Shown here piece after piece: positions 43,275 to 58,200 of a stretch of DNA of 64,000 nucleotides (within the stretch, counting starts at the first letter, position 1; each line of letters starts with the position of its first letter). Position numbers and translations under genes: made by a program. The notes below the pieces were generated by a model. That model ran no database searches and was not told the origin of the DNA. It was given only the letters and a program-made list of their open reading frames with translations. This DNA comes from Cristatella mucedo (lineage: Eukaryota; Bryozoa; Phylactolaemata; Cristatellidae): contig WPIO01000001.1 in assembly GCA_009760855.2 (NCBI GenBank), positions 11,544,001 to 11,608,000 on the forward strand. Direction: 5' to 3'.

Positions 43275-44150
43275 GCGCAGTCGATAAAATTGCGATACTA
43301 CCATCTCACTAGGTGTGGGAAAACTTAGTTTTACTCATGAATTGAAAAGCCTAACACTTAGAATGGTCTCTGCTAGTATATCTCCTGTAGCATCTGCAAG
43401 AAACCTGGATGTCTAATTCGAAAGTGACCTGTCATAGATGACCAATTCCAATCCACTGCCAAGGCTGCCCACTTTCCTCCGAAATATGGCGTACAGTCGG
43501 ACCTGCCTAGATACAAATAATGCAGCCCAGTCGGTTCGTGCGCCAATCCGATCACTACGGTCTAGAAATCACAAAGTCACTGCTCAAAGGTCTGCCTGCC
43601 CGTGTAACAAGACGCTAGCAGTTGATGCAAAGCTTTGTAGCCGGTCGGGCTTGTCTGTCGTGGTCGTCGCAAAAGCCATATCACAAATCACTTCTCGTCG
43701 ACCTGCACTGGCTCCCCACCAAGCAACGGACTTACTTAAAGGCTATGCCGATAGCTTTTAGCTACATCCCTCTGTGCGCGTGCTCCGCTGCCGAAATGCC
43801 TCCACTTCACGCTTCGTATCGTACTGTCCGCACTTATGACTAGAGTCGTCTTGCTGTGCTGCTAACCAACCTCAAATCCTTTGTGACAACGCCTTCAGAT
43901 TGTGTGCTCCAAAAGCCAGGAGCTCATTACCAACCGACATCGTTACATATCCCCTCACTTGGAGGGCCTTCAAAAGAAGCTGAAAACTTGACGTTTTCTA
44001 GCAGTTTTCTCCGTTCTCGTGAATTGTCCTTAGCTTGCTAATGCTTAATGCAACGGTGCATGCTATCACTAATAAGTCGACACGCTTCTTCTCCAGCGTA
44101 TGCAAACTATCTAGAAAGATAATTTTGTTTCCTAAGCGAGCTATAAACAC
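43275..44150 (+). mobile_element. LINE family A, old degenerate copy
   Basis: Recognised by order: GAAAAGCCTAACACTTAGAA, TCTCCTGTAGCATCTGCAAG, GACCTGCACTGGCTCCC, CAAGCAACGGAC and CTATCTAGAAAGAT near the tail. Frames are multiply broken. Confidence 0.8.
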
Positions 44151-46030
44151 TTTTTTTACTAGTATCGCCATTTTATTTTCTATTAATGGCCAATGGATGG
44201 ACCCTTGGACAGTCAAAAGCATCCTACTAGGTTATTATTGACCAGTACTGACTAGACTTAAATTTTGAAGTTATGCATCCTGAATTGATATTCGGGGGGT
44301 GGCAAACGTATAATTTGACGTGAAGAGATCGCGTTGCTTGGACAGATCCCAGAGCACGCGGCGGTCGAATCGTGGCCCACGCTGTCGTATTCAAAGATCG
44401 AGAGGCCGGAAACGCTAACAAAAGAGTACTCCCGAAAGCCTAGGCTTTGAATCATAATAGCGGCTGCGGCTTCGGCGGCAGCTGCCAAATACAGTAGCGA
44501 GCCGAGACTCGCGAAGCAGAAAGTTAAGCACCACTCTGTAATATTGGCCAGTGAACTACAACGCAAGGTGTTGTTTCGTGTTTGTAGCCACTGCCGCAGC
44601 TGGCTTGCGAAGCAACGAAGAGTCTTGTAATATGTGTCATTAAGAGTGTTATACCAGCAATGCCCGAATAGCCTGGCGAAAACATGATTCGATATTCGTA
44701 AGAACTTCAATTTGCTGAAGGAAATTCTGCGACGAACAGGAAACGTTGGGAGCGCTTGGTGTCTTGAGGTGAGAATGATTGACGCAGTAGGCTTCAATGA
44801 ATTAAGAGAATTGAGCAGCGATTAACTGTGCCACACCTTAGCCTACTGATGGGCTGGGCTTAGCCTATGTACAGCGACTGATTAGAGAGCTTTTTTGCCG
44901 CTCCGCCGCGTAGAAGATTGGGGCGCCTATCGCTTGACGCTGCCGCTATGGCCGCGAGACCCTCTTACAGTTCGGGTAGCAGCTAAACGCATGCAACGTG
45001 CAAAGACCTGAAGCTAGCAATCCGCCGACGCAGCGCTAACAGCAACGACCTATTAGAAAAGCGCAAAAGTAGCGTGTATATTGCGGCTGATACAGCACGT
45101 GCCTTCGAGCCGACTCGCTAGCTGGCTTACAACAGCTTGCGCTCAGCGCTAGGACTCAGCGACCGGCAGATCGTTGCTCCAAGAAAGCGACTGCGGTCAG
45201 GCAAATGCCTTATAAAGTAGCCAGATCATAAGTCAGACAATGATCACTTTTGCACATAATTGTACATCATGCTGCCAGTAAGCCTCGGCTTATCGTGGCT
45301 ATTTCATAAGCGGCTCAATTCTAATTAAGCGGTAAAGCTCACCGTTCTTAATCGAAGTTCAGCCGTCGAGCTCATGGTCCATTATTGCAGGCATTACAAC
45401 GCTGCCCGTCGGGACTTTACAGAAGTCCCGCTCCGTCGGTCGGTCGCTACTGAACGCATCGTGGTATTGAAAAGACAGTTGCCACTGACGCATCCTTATA
45501 CAGACGTTTATCAAACCTACGTCCATCTCACTCTGCAACAAAATTAAAGTCCCTGTCCGCACGCATTGCAGCCGCAATACACGACAGATTCACGGGAGAG
45601 CGAAGCGGAAGCTGTGCTGCTTAGTTTCAGAATGCCGAGTCTTCAACATTCAAAGATAGTATTCAGCCCCTCTAGAGCGCGTAACATTGAGGACTGTGGT
45701 CTGTCGAATTTTCATATCATGCCCTCCGACTTTGCTTGCACTCAAAAGAAAACATATTTATGAATGCTGGCTATGCTCAACAATTTGCATCGGTGGCTGC
45801 TGGTTTCACCAACCGCGGTAACAAGTCCAGGTAACTTCCGAACCAATGTAGTCAAAGACGTTTTTTATGAGTGCCACCACCCTGATACATGAGAAATGCG
45901 ATTGCTATCTGATTTTTGACTGCCATACTGATTCCCTCAGCTCCGATTATACTGAGTGCAGCCTTGTCGGGCTGAAAAACGTACAGCAACGCTATCGCGC
46001 GCTAGATGAAACCCAAGCATAGGCTCTCCC
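44151..46030. other. Intergenic, nothing recognised
   Basis: A 179-codon minus-strand open stretch (44258-44797) has no ATG near its start and no splice or domain support. Otherwise unique sequence. Confidence 0.4.
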
Positions 46031-46031
46031 C

Positions 46032-46054
46032 TTCTCTCTCGCTATCTCTCTCTC

Positions 46055-46114
<60 letters not shown>

Positions 46115-46136
46115 CCTCTCTCTCTCTCTTCCTCAG
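46032..46136. repeat. (CT)n microsatellite
   Basis: About 105 bp of CT units with small interruptions. Confidence 0.96.
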
Positions 46137-46498
46137 TCTCTCTCGAACGCTGTTGCGCTGTAGGCAGGATTGAGAACCTCCAGGTGGAGTTCGCCTTAAA
46201 TAGAATATCGAGCGGCAGATCAGTGGGTCGCCGTCAAAGTCGATGTTTTTGAAGGTTCCTCGAAGTCCAGTGAAGTAGGAAGTGTGCCGACTGTGAGGCT
46301 TTGTGGGCATGGCTGCGACGTCAGGGTTCTGTCTCAGCTGCGACATCTCCGCTAACGGATTATAATTTACCTATGCACATGCGACGATGATGGAACTCAC
46401 GCCAGAAATCACTGCGTCTCTTGCAGCGCATCCGTTTTCCTCTAGCGTTTTGCTACGACTGCCGCCGTCGTCTGGTGGTAGCTTTTAGGCTGAACCAC

Positions 46499-46529
46499 AC
46501 AGAGAGAAATAGAGATAGAGATAGAGAGA

Positions 46530-46591
<62 letters not shown>

Positions 46592-47274
46592 AAGAGGGTA
46601 GGGAGGCAGGGAGGGAGATCGAGGGGAAAATAGGGGTTTCAATATAAAGACAGAGAGAAAAAGAAAGATATGAGAAAAGAGAGAGTGGGATCGAGAGTGA
46701 GAGAGAAAGAGGGAAGGAGAACGAGGGAGAGGAGAGAGAGAGAGAGAGAAAGAAAGAAAGAGGGAATCGAGAGAGAGAGAGAGACGTAGACAGAGAGACA
46801 GAGACAGAGACAGAGACAGAGACAGAGACAGAGACAGAGACAGAGACAGAGACAGAGACAGAGACAGAGACAGAGACAGAGACAGAGACAGAGACAGAGA
46901 CAGAGACAGAGACAGAGACAGAGACAGAGACAGAGACAGAGACAGAGACAGAGAGAGACAGAGAGACAGAGACAGAGACAGAGACAGAGACAGAGACAGA
47001 GACAGAGACAGACAGAGACAGAGACAGAGACAGAGACAGAGACAGAGACAGAGACAGAGACAGAGACAGAGACAGAGACAGAGACAAAGACAGAGATAGA
47101 GGCAGAGGCAGAGACAGAGACACAGAGACAGAGACAGAGACAGAGACAGAGACAGAGACAGAATCAGAGACTGAATCAGAGACAGAATCAGAGACAGACA
47201 GACAGACAGACAGAGACAGAGAAATGGAGGAAGAACGAGAGAGATAGGAGAGAGAGCGACAGGGGGAGGGGGAT

Positions 47275-47369
<95 letters not shown>

Positions 47370-47414
47370 GAAGAGAACAGAAAGAGAGAAAGATAGAGGG
47401 AGAGAAGCGATCAA

Positions 47415-47469
<55 letters not shown>

Positions 47470-47512
47470 AGAGAACAGAAAGAGAGAAAGATAGAGGGAG
47501 AGAAGCGATCAA

Positions 47513-47598
<86 letters not shown>

Positions 47599-47720
47599 AC
47601 AAATGAGGAGTTAAGAGAGACGGAGAAGCGAAATGAGAAAGGGTTGAGATAGAGAAAATGGTAGAGACGGTGAGGAAGAGTGAAGGAAGAAAAGGTAAAC
47701 GGAGGGAGTGAACGAGCATG
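46499..47720. repeat. 1.2-kb GA / GACAGA composite tract
   Basis: GA runs flank a core of GACAGA hexamers (about 46795-47215), then more GA with a higher-order unit GAGAAGAGAACAGAAAG...AAGCGATCAAGAGGGA repeated about 98 bp apart (near 47369 and 47469). The (SL)n/(SV)n frames are repeat translations. Confidence 0.97.
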
Positions 47721-47877
47721 CTTCTTCATTCACAAGGTGTCTGTCCCACTATCAAATGATGGCTGGCACCGGATATGCAGCTGTAATTCAGCAAGGCAAG
47801 GCAGCTCTTCAACGGCCTCTCCAAGTCTGAACGGAATATTTGAAGCTGCCCAGTTTCTTGCAAGAGTGCGTGTTCGC

Positions 47878-47929
47878 GTGAGTGTGTGTCTGAGTGTGTG
47901 TATTCGCACTCACGCGCTCACTCACGCAT

Positions 47930-47970
<41 letters not shown>

Positions 47971-47985
47971 TGTGTGTGTGTGTGT

Positions 47986-48016
<31 letters not shown>

Positions 48017-48028
48017 CGTGCGCGTGTA
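47878..48028. repeat. (TG)n microsatellite
   Basis: About 150 bp of TG with TCTG interruptions and a CTCACGC insert near 47908-47925. Confidence 0.96.
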
Positions 48029-49217
48029 GCTACGAAGGTTCTGGTGCCATACGAAACGCAGGCTCCTGTGTGCAGGAGTCAAGCACAAACTGTTCTCGAC
48101 ACCGATCCAGCGAAACCCTCCGGAAGCTAGTCGCTATGCTAAGCAACGCGTGCGTGCGTGCGGGCAGCTCCAATTACCAGGGTCAGAGGTCTGAGCGTTT
48201 TAACTCGGCTTAGAAAAGGCGGCACGCATCGATGGCCGGTGCACAATTGGTCGTCGACGCCGGGCCTCTACGTGTCAGCAGTTGGCCAGGGCGCGAACAA
48301 TGCGCCCCAGAATAACCGCTCTGGGGCCGGTGCAGTGAGAGCTTGCTGGCAATACCGGGTCGCACGTGCTGATGTTGTTCGGCGGCAGCGGCGGCGTCTG
48401 CGAAGTGAGCTCCCACTCTGTGGAGTCGCCCAGAGTCTGCTGTCGCCTGCTCGCCGATCCTGAGACTGCCTCGACGAAGGTGAGGGCTGGCGTACTATAC
48501 CGACTCCCTGGGAGCGCCAGGAGAGGGGCAGCTTAGGCTTCTGTGAGTCAGGTAAGCCCGGAGCTGCCCGAGTCCAAGTAAGTCCAAGCTTCGCAGTCTG
48601 CCCGAAGCTGCCCGAGTCTGTCTTCGGGGGCGAGCATGGTTTCATCGGCTACGACTTTTTTCCTTCTAATTTGACCAAGCTGAGCGGTAAGCGTAAAAGG
48701 TGGCGAGCCCTCGAGTCAATGAAATGAAGCCAACGAATGGGCCAATACTGCAAGAAGGTGGTACGTAAAAGGTGGCGCCGAGCTGCAGGCGCTGCAACAA
48801 AGTGCTGGCGCCTGCAGCTTGAGAGCACGCGAAATGCGGGCATTCGGCTGGTCAAACGGATGGTCTCCAAAGCAGCAGCGGGCGTTGCGAGCTCACGGTA
48901 GCAGACACAGTAGTGCGGATCGGTCACAAACTTACACAGACCCGTGATGGCCATGGAATGCGTACAGAGATAATCCGTAGGTACTTTGAGGCGCAGCATG
49001 CCTTGCCTGCTGTGGATTCTGCCTGGCCGTGGCATTTGCAGCAATGGCAGAGTACCTCTATCAGTTGGCGTTTCGTATTCGGCCAACAAAATGCAGCTTA
49101 TTTTAGATGTTTCATCAGGTACCTAATCTTCCTGACCGGAGCGCTTTTACTTAGCTGCAGTGACTGTGCAATTATGAGTGCACATATGTAGCTATCCAAT
49201 GAGGTCTCGTCTGCGAT
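48029..49217. other. GC-rich intergenic stretch with a 12-bp hairpin
   Basis: AGCTGCAGGCGC (48781-48792) and its exact complement (48808-48819) flank 15 bp. GTAAAAGGTGGCG occurs at about 48692 and 48764, and GCTGCCCGAGTC twice near 48560-48620. The minus frame 48649-49089 (146 codons) is open but unrecognised and starts with TTG. Confidence 0.45.
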
Positions 49218-51009
<1,792 letters not shown>

Positions 51010-51460
51010 AGAGTCAGAGCTAGACGACTTGAGGCGGAAGAACAGATGGTACGATTCTTAGCTTGATTGGGTAGTAGCGTTAATAAGTAGACTGCAGCTA
51101 GAGAAGGAACAGACTTACATCTAGTGACAATCCTATGAATTTGATACGCTACTCTTGCTGCTTAATTGGAAGCCAGTCAAGGTCGCTTAGAAGACGTGTA
51201 GTGCGACAAGTGCGACATTCATGATAAATAAGCATAGCTGCAGAGTTCTGCCTGAAATGTAGGCATCTTTTTGCCCTGGCTGGAAGATATTGGAGTAATG
51301 AGTTAGAGAACTCGTGACTGGATGTCACGAACAGGCGGTCGAACTTGGCTATGTTATCACAGTTTAAACAGGCCCGACTTTTTGCAGCTTTACGTAGCCG
51401 AACGTAGGCAGATTTGACTTTGGAGCTGATTTTGTCGTCCAGCGAAAGCCCACTTTGGAA
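51010..51460 (-). mobile_element. LINE, diverged family C-like, RT C-terminal region
   Basis: The minus frame reads LSLDDKISSKVKSAYVRLRK, then AKSRACLNCDNIAKFDRLFV and TTRLLSDLDWLPIKQ, aligning with the same region of LINE A. It ends about 150 bp upstream of the RCC1-gene start codon. Confidence 0.8.
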
Positions 51461-51614
51461 CAGAATCTGCAGAAGCAGCAGTTTCGAGCGTAATCCACTC
51501 CTTAGTTCTCTTTTCTGTCTTCTGCAGGGACGATGAATGTTTGCTTGAAGTTGGGGTCATGGAGTGAACCGTCGCCCGACATTTGGAGGCAGAGGTCGAC
51601 TGTGGGTCGCCACA

Positions 51615-51825
51615 ATGGATGGCGGAGGTGCAGGCATTTCGCTGCTGTGCTGGGGTTCCGGTGAGCATGGCCAGCATGGTCACACATGGTTCGACCCTAT
51701 GACGTGCGGTGCGGACGTGTCTAGCCAAGCTGGCCAGCTTCCGTTAGGTGTCTTCGGTTCAGTATCAGCCCCCGTCACCGTAAGAGCAGTAGCGTGTGGC
51801 TCTAGTCATACCGCCATACTAACAG
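51615..51825 (+). CDS. RCC1-repeat gene exon 1 (blade 1)
   Basis: It runs from MDGGGAGISLLCWGSGEHG to VRAVACGSSHTAILT. The donor is AACAG|GTAATT, phase 1. A possible 5' UTR acceptor (TCTTCTGCAG near 51528) lies upstream. Confidence 0.85.
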
Positions 51826-54800
51826 GTAATTGCTCGCGAAACGAGCGAAACGAGCGAACGAGGGCGATTAAGTTACATGAGCTTGGCAGCTGCATTTATG
51901 TCATTCGCTTTGTAGGAAATGGCGAACTGTACGCTTGGGGTCACGGTTACAGCGCGAGGTAAGAATGCATACAGCATTCCCTTAGCTTACTACTCCGCCG
52001 TAAGTGTACCGTACACGACGGTAGTTTTGCTGCTTCTTATCTCGAAGGCCATGTAAGAGCATTCTCACATCACGTGCATTCTGGCAGGGCATGAGACGCA
52101 CAGCTTTCCGATCGGTCACTGGAAGGGGCTACAAGGTTTGCCGGGTTAAGGAAGTTTATCTCGTAGTGCACGTCAGGTTCTCATCAACAAGAATGAATCG
52201 TCTGAAAATTTTCAGCTATGATTTAAGCAACGCAGCTCCACTTAGAACACTCTACTCCGAGTGACCAACGATAGTCGGAGAAAGAATGATGATGGCAAGC
52301 ACGATACTTGATGATAGCTTGATCTTCAAGGAAAAGTTCCAAAAGAACTTCCAAAGCGAGCCAACATGATCGATCTCTGTCAAAGAGTTCTGACTGACAC
52401 CGTGGCTGGCTAAACGTCTTACTAGCTGGTTTTCTGTCTTCTGTTCCATCAAGGCCCGACGACCATAATTCAGTTTTGGTTGAGCTACTGAATAAAAGCC
52501 ATTAAGCCTCTGCAGCTGGTGATGCATGTAGCTGAAAGGTTGGTCAACAAACCTAATAGGTTCAGCGATGCCATTTGTTCGGCGATGCCATTGCTGAAGG
52601 AGGTTCGATGGCTCCCGATCCCGATTGATCAACGGATACCGAGTAAAATTTGAACGCTGACCCACAAGGTCCGCCATGCCTTGGCTCCGTCATACCGGAA
52701 GCTGAAGCGCTGCATCCGTTTCAGCTTCCTCGTACCCCGTATGTATGTCATCCATGGACAATAATATAGGTGTTCGATCCCTACGCTTAGAGACCGTTGG
52801 CGACAGAAGCTTTTGCTCTTTTGGTCCAAGACTGAAGAGCTCGCTTCGACAATTATTATGCAACGACAAGTATTCTCCAGCTGCCGACTATGGCCCATCC
52901 TTTCCAGCCGTCCTGAGCTGCTACTTCCATGCTACTCACTGCGTCAACTGTCCTCCTGAATCAGCTATGCTTCATAGTCCAGTCTGCCTACTTTCAGCCA
53001 CATAACAACGCTAAAATATTCGGGCTTGTTTAGACAGGGATACCACATCCAAACTAGTCCAAGCATTTGTGACATCCCGTCTTAACCTCTGTAACTCGCT
53101 GCTTGCTAGTTTACCGGCCTGTGCACCCAGGCGCCGATAGCTGCTGCAAAACTCTGCAGCTAGGCTTGTCTGTCGTGAGCATCTCAGTTGCCAAATCACA
53201 CCACTTCTCGCCGACCCGCACTGGCTCCCAGTCAAGCAACGCATTGACTTCAAGGTTCTGTCACTCACTATTAGGTCCCTGCATTCTTTGGCTCCAGCCT
53301 ACTTATTAGATCTGCTCTACCAACTGGCTAAGCATCGTGTCACCGGCTTTAAGGAATCTAACTGCTTACCGATACCTAGTATAAATCTCAAATCATTTGG
53401 AGACCTTGCCTTTAGTTCGTATACTCCCAAAGCCTGGAACTCACTAGCAAATTGCGTCACGACATTTCCTGACTTTTCCACATTTAAAAAGAAATTAAAA
53501 ACGCATCTATTTATGACAGCATTTAGCGGGTTCCTGTGATTCGTCCTTCATGTGCTTGTGCTTATGCCTGCTGTCCCTGTGCAGGCTGCCACTAGTTTTA
53601 CATGCCGATCCTGTGCATGTCACCTCTAACCATGCTATTTTTGTCGTTTATCGAGCACCATATCATTAACCATTCGATCAGGCTTCCTTTGCAGGAAAAG
53701 TAGAGTTCCTAGAAAGAGATAGAGTTCTATGAGGGCGCTATATCAAATGGATTATTATTATTGTTGTTATTATTATGCTTCTCGCGTTCTCTTTGTAGCT
53801 TAAGGTGGAGTCTGCTGGCTGTAATGGCTCACTAGGTAAGGCGGTTGCTTTTCACGACCTTGGCCACGAGGTCGTAGGTTCGAATCCTTTGGTGGGCGAT
53901 CCTTTATCGCCACTACAAGCGGTGGTGATAGCCGTCAAGGTTCTTCTGTCACTATACAAAAAGAGGCTGTTAAATCAGCCAGTATTTATTTATTTACCAT
54001 ATGAGTACCAAAAGCCGCACGGGCACTGAGCCAGCTATAGAAAACTCTTCTGTATCACCCCCAATTAATATTTGAGCTTTTGTAGAGTTACTGACAGAAA
54101 AAGTCTTACACACACGTGCTCAGGAATGCAAAGTGCATCCGTCTCAAGTCAGTGTACATGTAGCTGTTTCAAGATAAATCGGTCGGATGTTTAAACGAAA
54201 CCAAGCGTGTGAAACGTGGGGGTGCGCTATCAATTTTCCTGGAAACAACTGTAATATCGTTGGACAGAAAAGCCTGACCGGGGATTTCCGAATGCTGGAG
54301 TGGCCAACTGCAGTTACTTAGCCTGAATTAATTTCAATGTGCCGCTGTCATGGTTGGGCCAATTCGCCTACTGCTCTGGGCACTTGGCCGTCCTGCACTG
54401 AACAGGTAATTATCAGAAGCCTCGCCCGATAAAATTGTTTTGAATGGTAGCGATTAGAAGAATGCCCTTTTATGCAAGCCGCTAACGCAGTGGGTAGTTG
54501 GTGCTTACTCGCACAGTCGCTTTCTTTCGCCTCTTCAATTGCAATACACGTTTCAGCGAGAGCTGCTGCAGTTAATGCTCGGAGCGCCACATACAAACAC
54601 TATACTATACACGCACAAGTCTGTCAGTTTTAAAGTAACCTTCTTCTGCCCACAAACTGAGTTAAGCATCTACGACGACTCTCTCGATACGTTGGTACGA
54701 TCCGAAATTTTTATTTATTTTTGAAACAAAAAGCGATCTTTTTGGTTCAACCATGCCACTTATAGGATATTGCTCCGTGATTTGGGTTAATCAAGTCCCC

Positions 54801-55209
54801 GATCTCTTCACGAAATGGTAAAGAAAATGTATATCACCGCTTCGAGTGACCGAGCCTCGACTGCTAAAGGTTCGAGGAATTTCATAACGGGTGGTAGTTT
54901 GCCAATGCAAGTGCATTTCCTCATCGACAGCTCGTTCGTTGACGCTGAATGAATGGATGGGCTCGGCACAATGCCTGAATGCCGTCTCTTGAGAAAAGCC
55001 AGCAAATGCATCAAAGTGTATCCGCAGCATCCTTTAAGCGACAGACAGGAAGGAAGGAAGAGAAGGAGCTACAGGCGAGAATCGATAGAAGAGAAGACAG
55101 AAAGATAAAGGAAAGTGAGAGAGATTGAAAAAACGAGGGCAAAGAGAGGATAAAGATAAAGCAAGAGAGAAAATTAAAGAAGAGAGGAAACATAGAAAGA
55201 AAGATTTAG

Positions 55210-55263
<54 letters not shown>

Positions 55264-58200
55264 AACAATTTGTTCAAGTCTGACCATTCGTAAAGCTAAT
55301 ATCTGATCCGTGGCCGTCTTTTCATCTCAGCTGACAAGTTTCTTATTGCTACGTGGTTATTAAGCGACTGCTTAAGCTAAAGAGACAAATGTATATAATA
55401 AGTTCTACTGGCTCTTATTCACGCCATCATCGTAAGTTCTAAGAATTCTAGTTGCTTTATTATCCTCCAGGTGCTGCTGCAATGCCAATCAGCTAGACAG
55501 ACAGCTCCCAACGAGGTTGATGCTGCCGTCTGGGGCCAGCAGTTCATCGGTCGCGGGACTGTGCTGCGGAGGGCGCCAAACTGTTACTTGGCTGGATGAC
55601 GGGAATGCATTTAGAATCGATGGTACGGCCCTTTACGATTGCCAATCGAAGGATTCACATGAAGTATCAGAGTCTGCCAAGGCCGGATACCATCAAATTT
55701 CATCGTCGATTCAGGTAAGATTAAAACGCAAGATGGGCGGTATTCTATAAAGAACAAAAAGCTTTTAATCGAGTCTGCATGCCATTTCAGCTACTCTCTG
55801 GCTGTTGCACTCAATTGATGTTACAGAGCAGAAACTTGCGTTGTGTTGCCTGAATTTACTGCTTCTTTAGATGAAGTTACAACCAGCTATAGGTTGATCG
55901 TGTTGTAACGCGTAGTAAAACGCTGCCTGGTTTAAACTAGAGCCACTGAGAGTGACAAGGAGAAAATAGCGTGCATACATATGGTCTTGTGGTCGCGTTT
56001 TTGTCGTATCGTCGCTGTCCGTACTCCATCGACGAAGGGGCTCGACGCATAGACTTAAATATTTGCCTGGAAATTGCACGGGAGTTCGCAACCCGTGGAC
56101 ATTGCATACCCCTGTCAGCACTAGACAGCAGCTGGTGCCTGCTCTCGAGGTCTTAGACGAAATCACCAACAGTTGTGTCAATGTCATCTGTGACTTTGTT
56201 GCCGAAAATGCTCCATTCGAATGTCCCGAGCAGCATCCCATGAACCAGACAGCACCACTAGACCGAAACAGCACTAATAGATTGCAATCATTCATTATGA
56301 AGCATTTCGTGCCAGACAGCACTACTAGACCAAAACAGCACTAAAAGATTGCAATCATTCATTACGAAGCATATCCTACAATGTCGCATTCTCGTATAGG
56401 AGATCTTAAAATCTAACCTTCTACTAACCGCAATACTCTCCCCTTTAGAGAAAGTAGCACCAACGACACGGTCTTAATAGCTCTCGTACATTTGGTACTG
56501 CTAAGCCAGCAAAAGGATAGTCTAGGTCTTTTGTGATCTAGATCTCTTGAGTGGAAAAAATCCTACCGCAACTAAACGCTGCTCTTGCCAGCCTTGTAAG
56601 ATAGCGGCACTTTTTGGTTATATTCAATATAATAACAATAATAATATATTTTTTAGTGTACCCTAAGAGATACAAATCTTTGTGTAGGTAATTTACCATT
56701 CGCTGCAAGAGATGCAATAACCAAAAGCTAATGACAAGCAAGGCATCGCTCTTAGACAACAAACATACAAACAAACAAACAACCACTCACCACTGAAACT
56801 GTCAGGGTGGCTCATTAGTAGGACCGCTGATCGTATCGTGAATCATACACACGTAAGCTAGCAATGTACAAAGGAAAAATGACAATTTCTCCGTGAAATG
56901 GAATGCTGACCGAAACGAACGCGTCTTTAGCTGAGACTTAAAAACTATGCGACCAATGCAAGTGGTGACAGAAATTCGAAGCTAGTTCTGAACTTTCAGG
57001 ATGCATGAACCACTTTCAATTTAGTTCGAGGAACGGCTCGATGAATTGAAGCCACGGAGTGGGTAATGCAATAGGCACCGAAGAAGCTATGCGGTCTGTG
57101 AGGTCGGCCAGTCCAAGAGTGACAAGTGATTTTTAGGCCAGAGAGAAGATCTTTAAGTCGATTCAATGCTTGTTAGGGAGCCAGTGAAGCTCAGACAGAA
57201 GCTGTGTGACATGGCAACGGCGCCGTTGACGACTAATCAGACGAGCTGCTGAGTTGCGTACTTGAGCTGCAGAAGATACTAGAAGCTGCACAAGATACAA
57301 GAGCACAGTCGAGGAGTTCTGAACAAAGGGAGTCGCAGTGAACTAGAAGCCATGTCACAAACGCGTGAACTAGCTCGACTGCCGTATTCTTGCATAAGCA
57401 GGCCATGATGTTCGCAATGTTACTCGGCTGAAAGTAGGCCGAGTTGCCCGTGGAGGCAACTTTCCGATTTCCTAACGCGCCCTTACGGAAAAATGCATCC
57501 GAATTACGAGCAGACACCACGAAAGTGTTTTTAGATAAGCCAACCTTGACCGTGACGCCTTACAACATCAGGGTGACAGCAGGCTTTCCCGTTGCTGCTG
57601 GGTTGATCTTATGCACCGCTTATGAAGCTTCAGGAAAATAGTGAGCAACCAAGTATGAATGCCATTGGTACCGGCTCCGAGGAGGCTGATCGATTCGGAT
57701 GCACAGCAGGGCTTAGAATGGTCCAAGGATAGGTAAATCCGAGTGTTGTCGGCATTAAGATTAAATGCAGGGTTGCAGTTGGCCAAGAAATTGGCTGGGT
57801 GGGTGGTAAAGACGGTGAACAACGGCCTTCAACCGAACCCGAGGTCCCAATTTTGGGAATGGCTTGTCGTATGACCTGCAGCTATTTACATCTGCACTCT
57901 CGGCATCAGTTACTGAGTTAGGAACTATCCCGGCTTAGCATTGTGCTGTAGTCATTATTATTAGTCCACATCGAGAAGTGCTCAGTAAGGATCCTGTGGC
58001 CAATTGTGCAAATGTAGCTGAGCAATTTCGAAGTAAATATTCACAGATTCGATGTGCTTGATTCGAGTGGAACATGAAGAAGATCTGGCGATATTTCAGT
58101 CCAAGTTAACACAGCTGGAGGCTCATTTCATGTTACCATAAGAATCTTTGATAACATATGGATTTGTAAATCTTTATAATAATAGTAGTAATAATACGTT

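Noticed and set aside
44258..44797. 179-codon minus-strand open frame, the longest that is not repeat-derived
   Set aside because: It begins with TTG right after a stop, has no early ATG, no recognisable motif and no convincing splice sites. Left as unexplained openness.
48649..49089. 146-codon minus-strand open frame
   Set aside because: TTG start, crosses a palindromic GC-rich repeat, and has an unrecognisable product.
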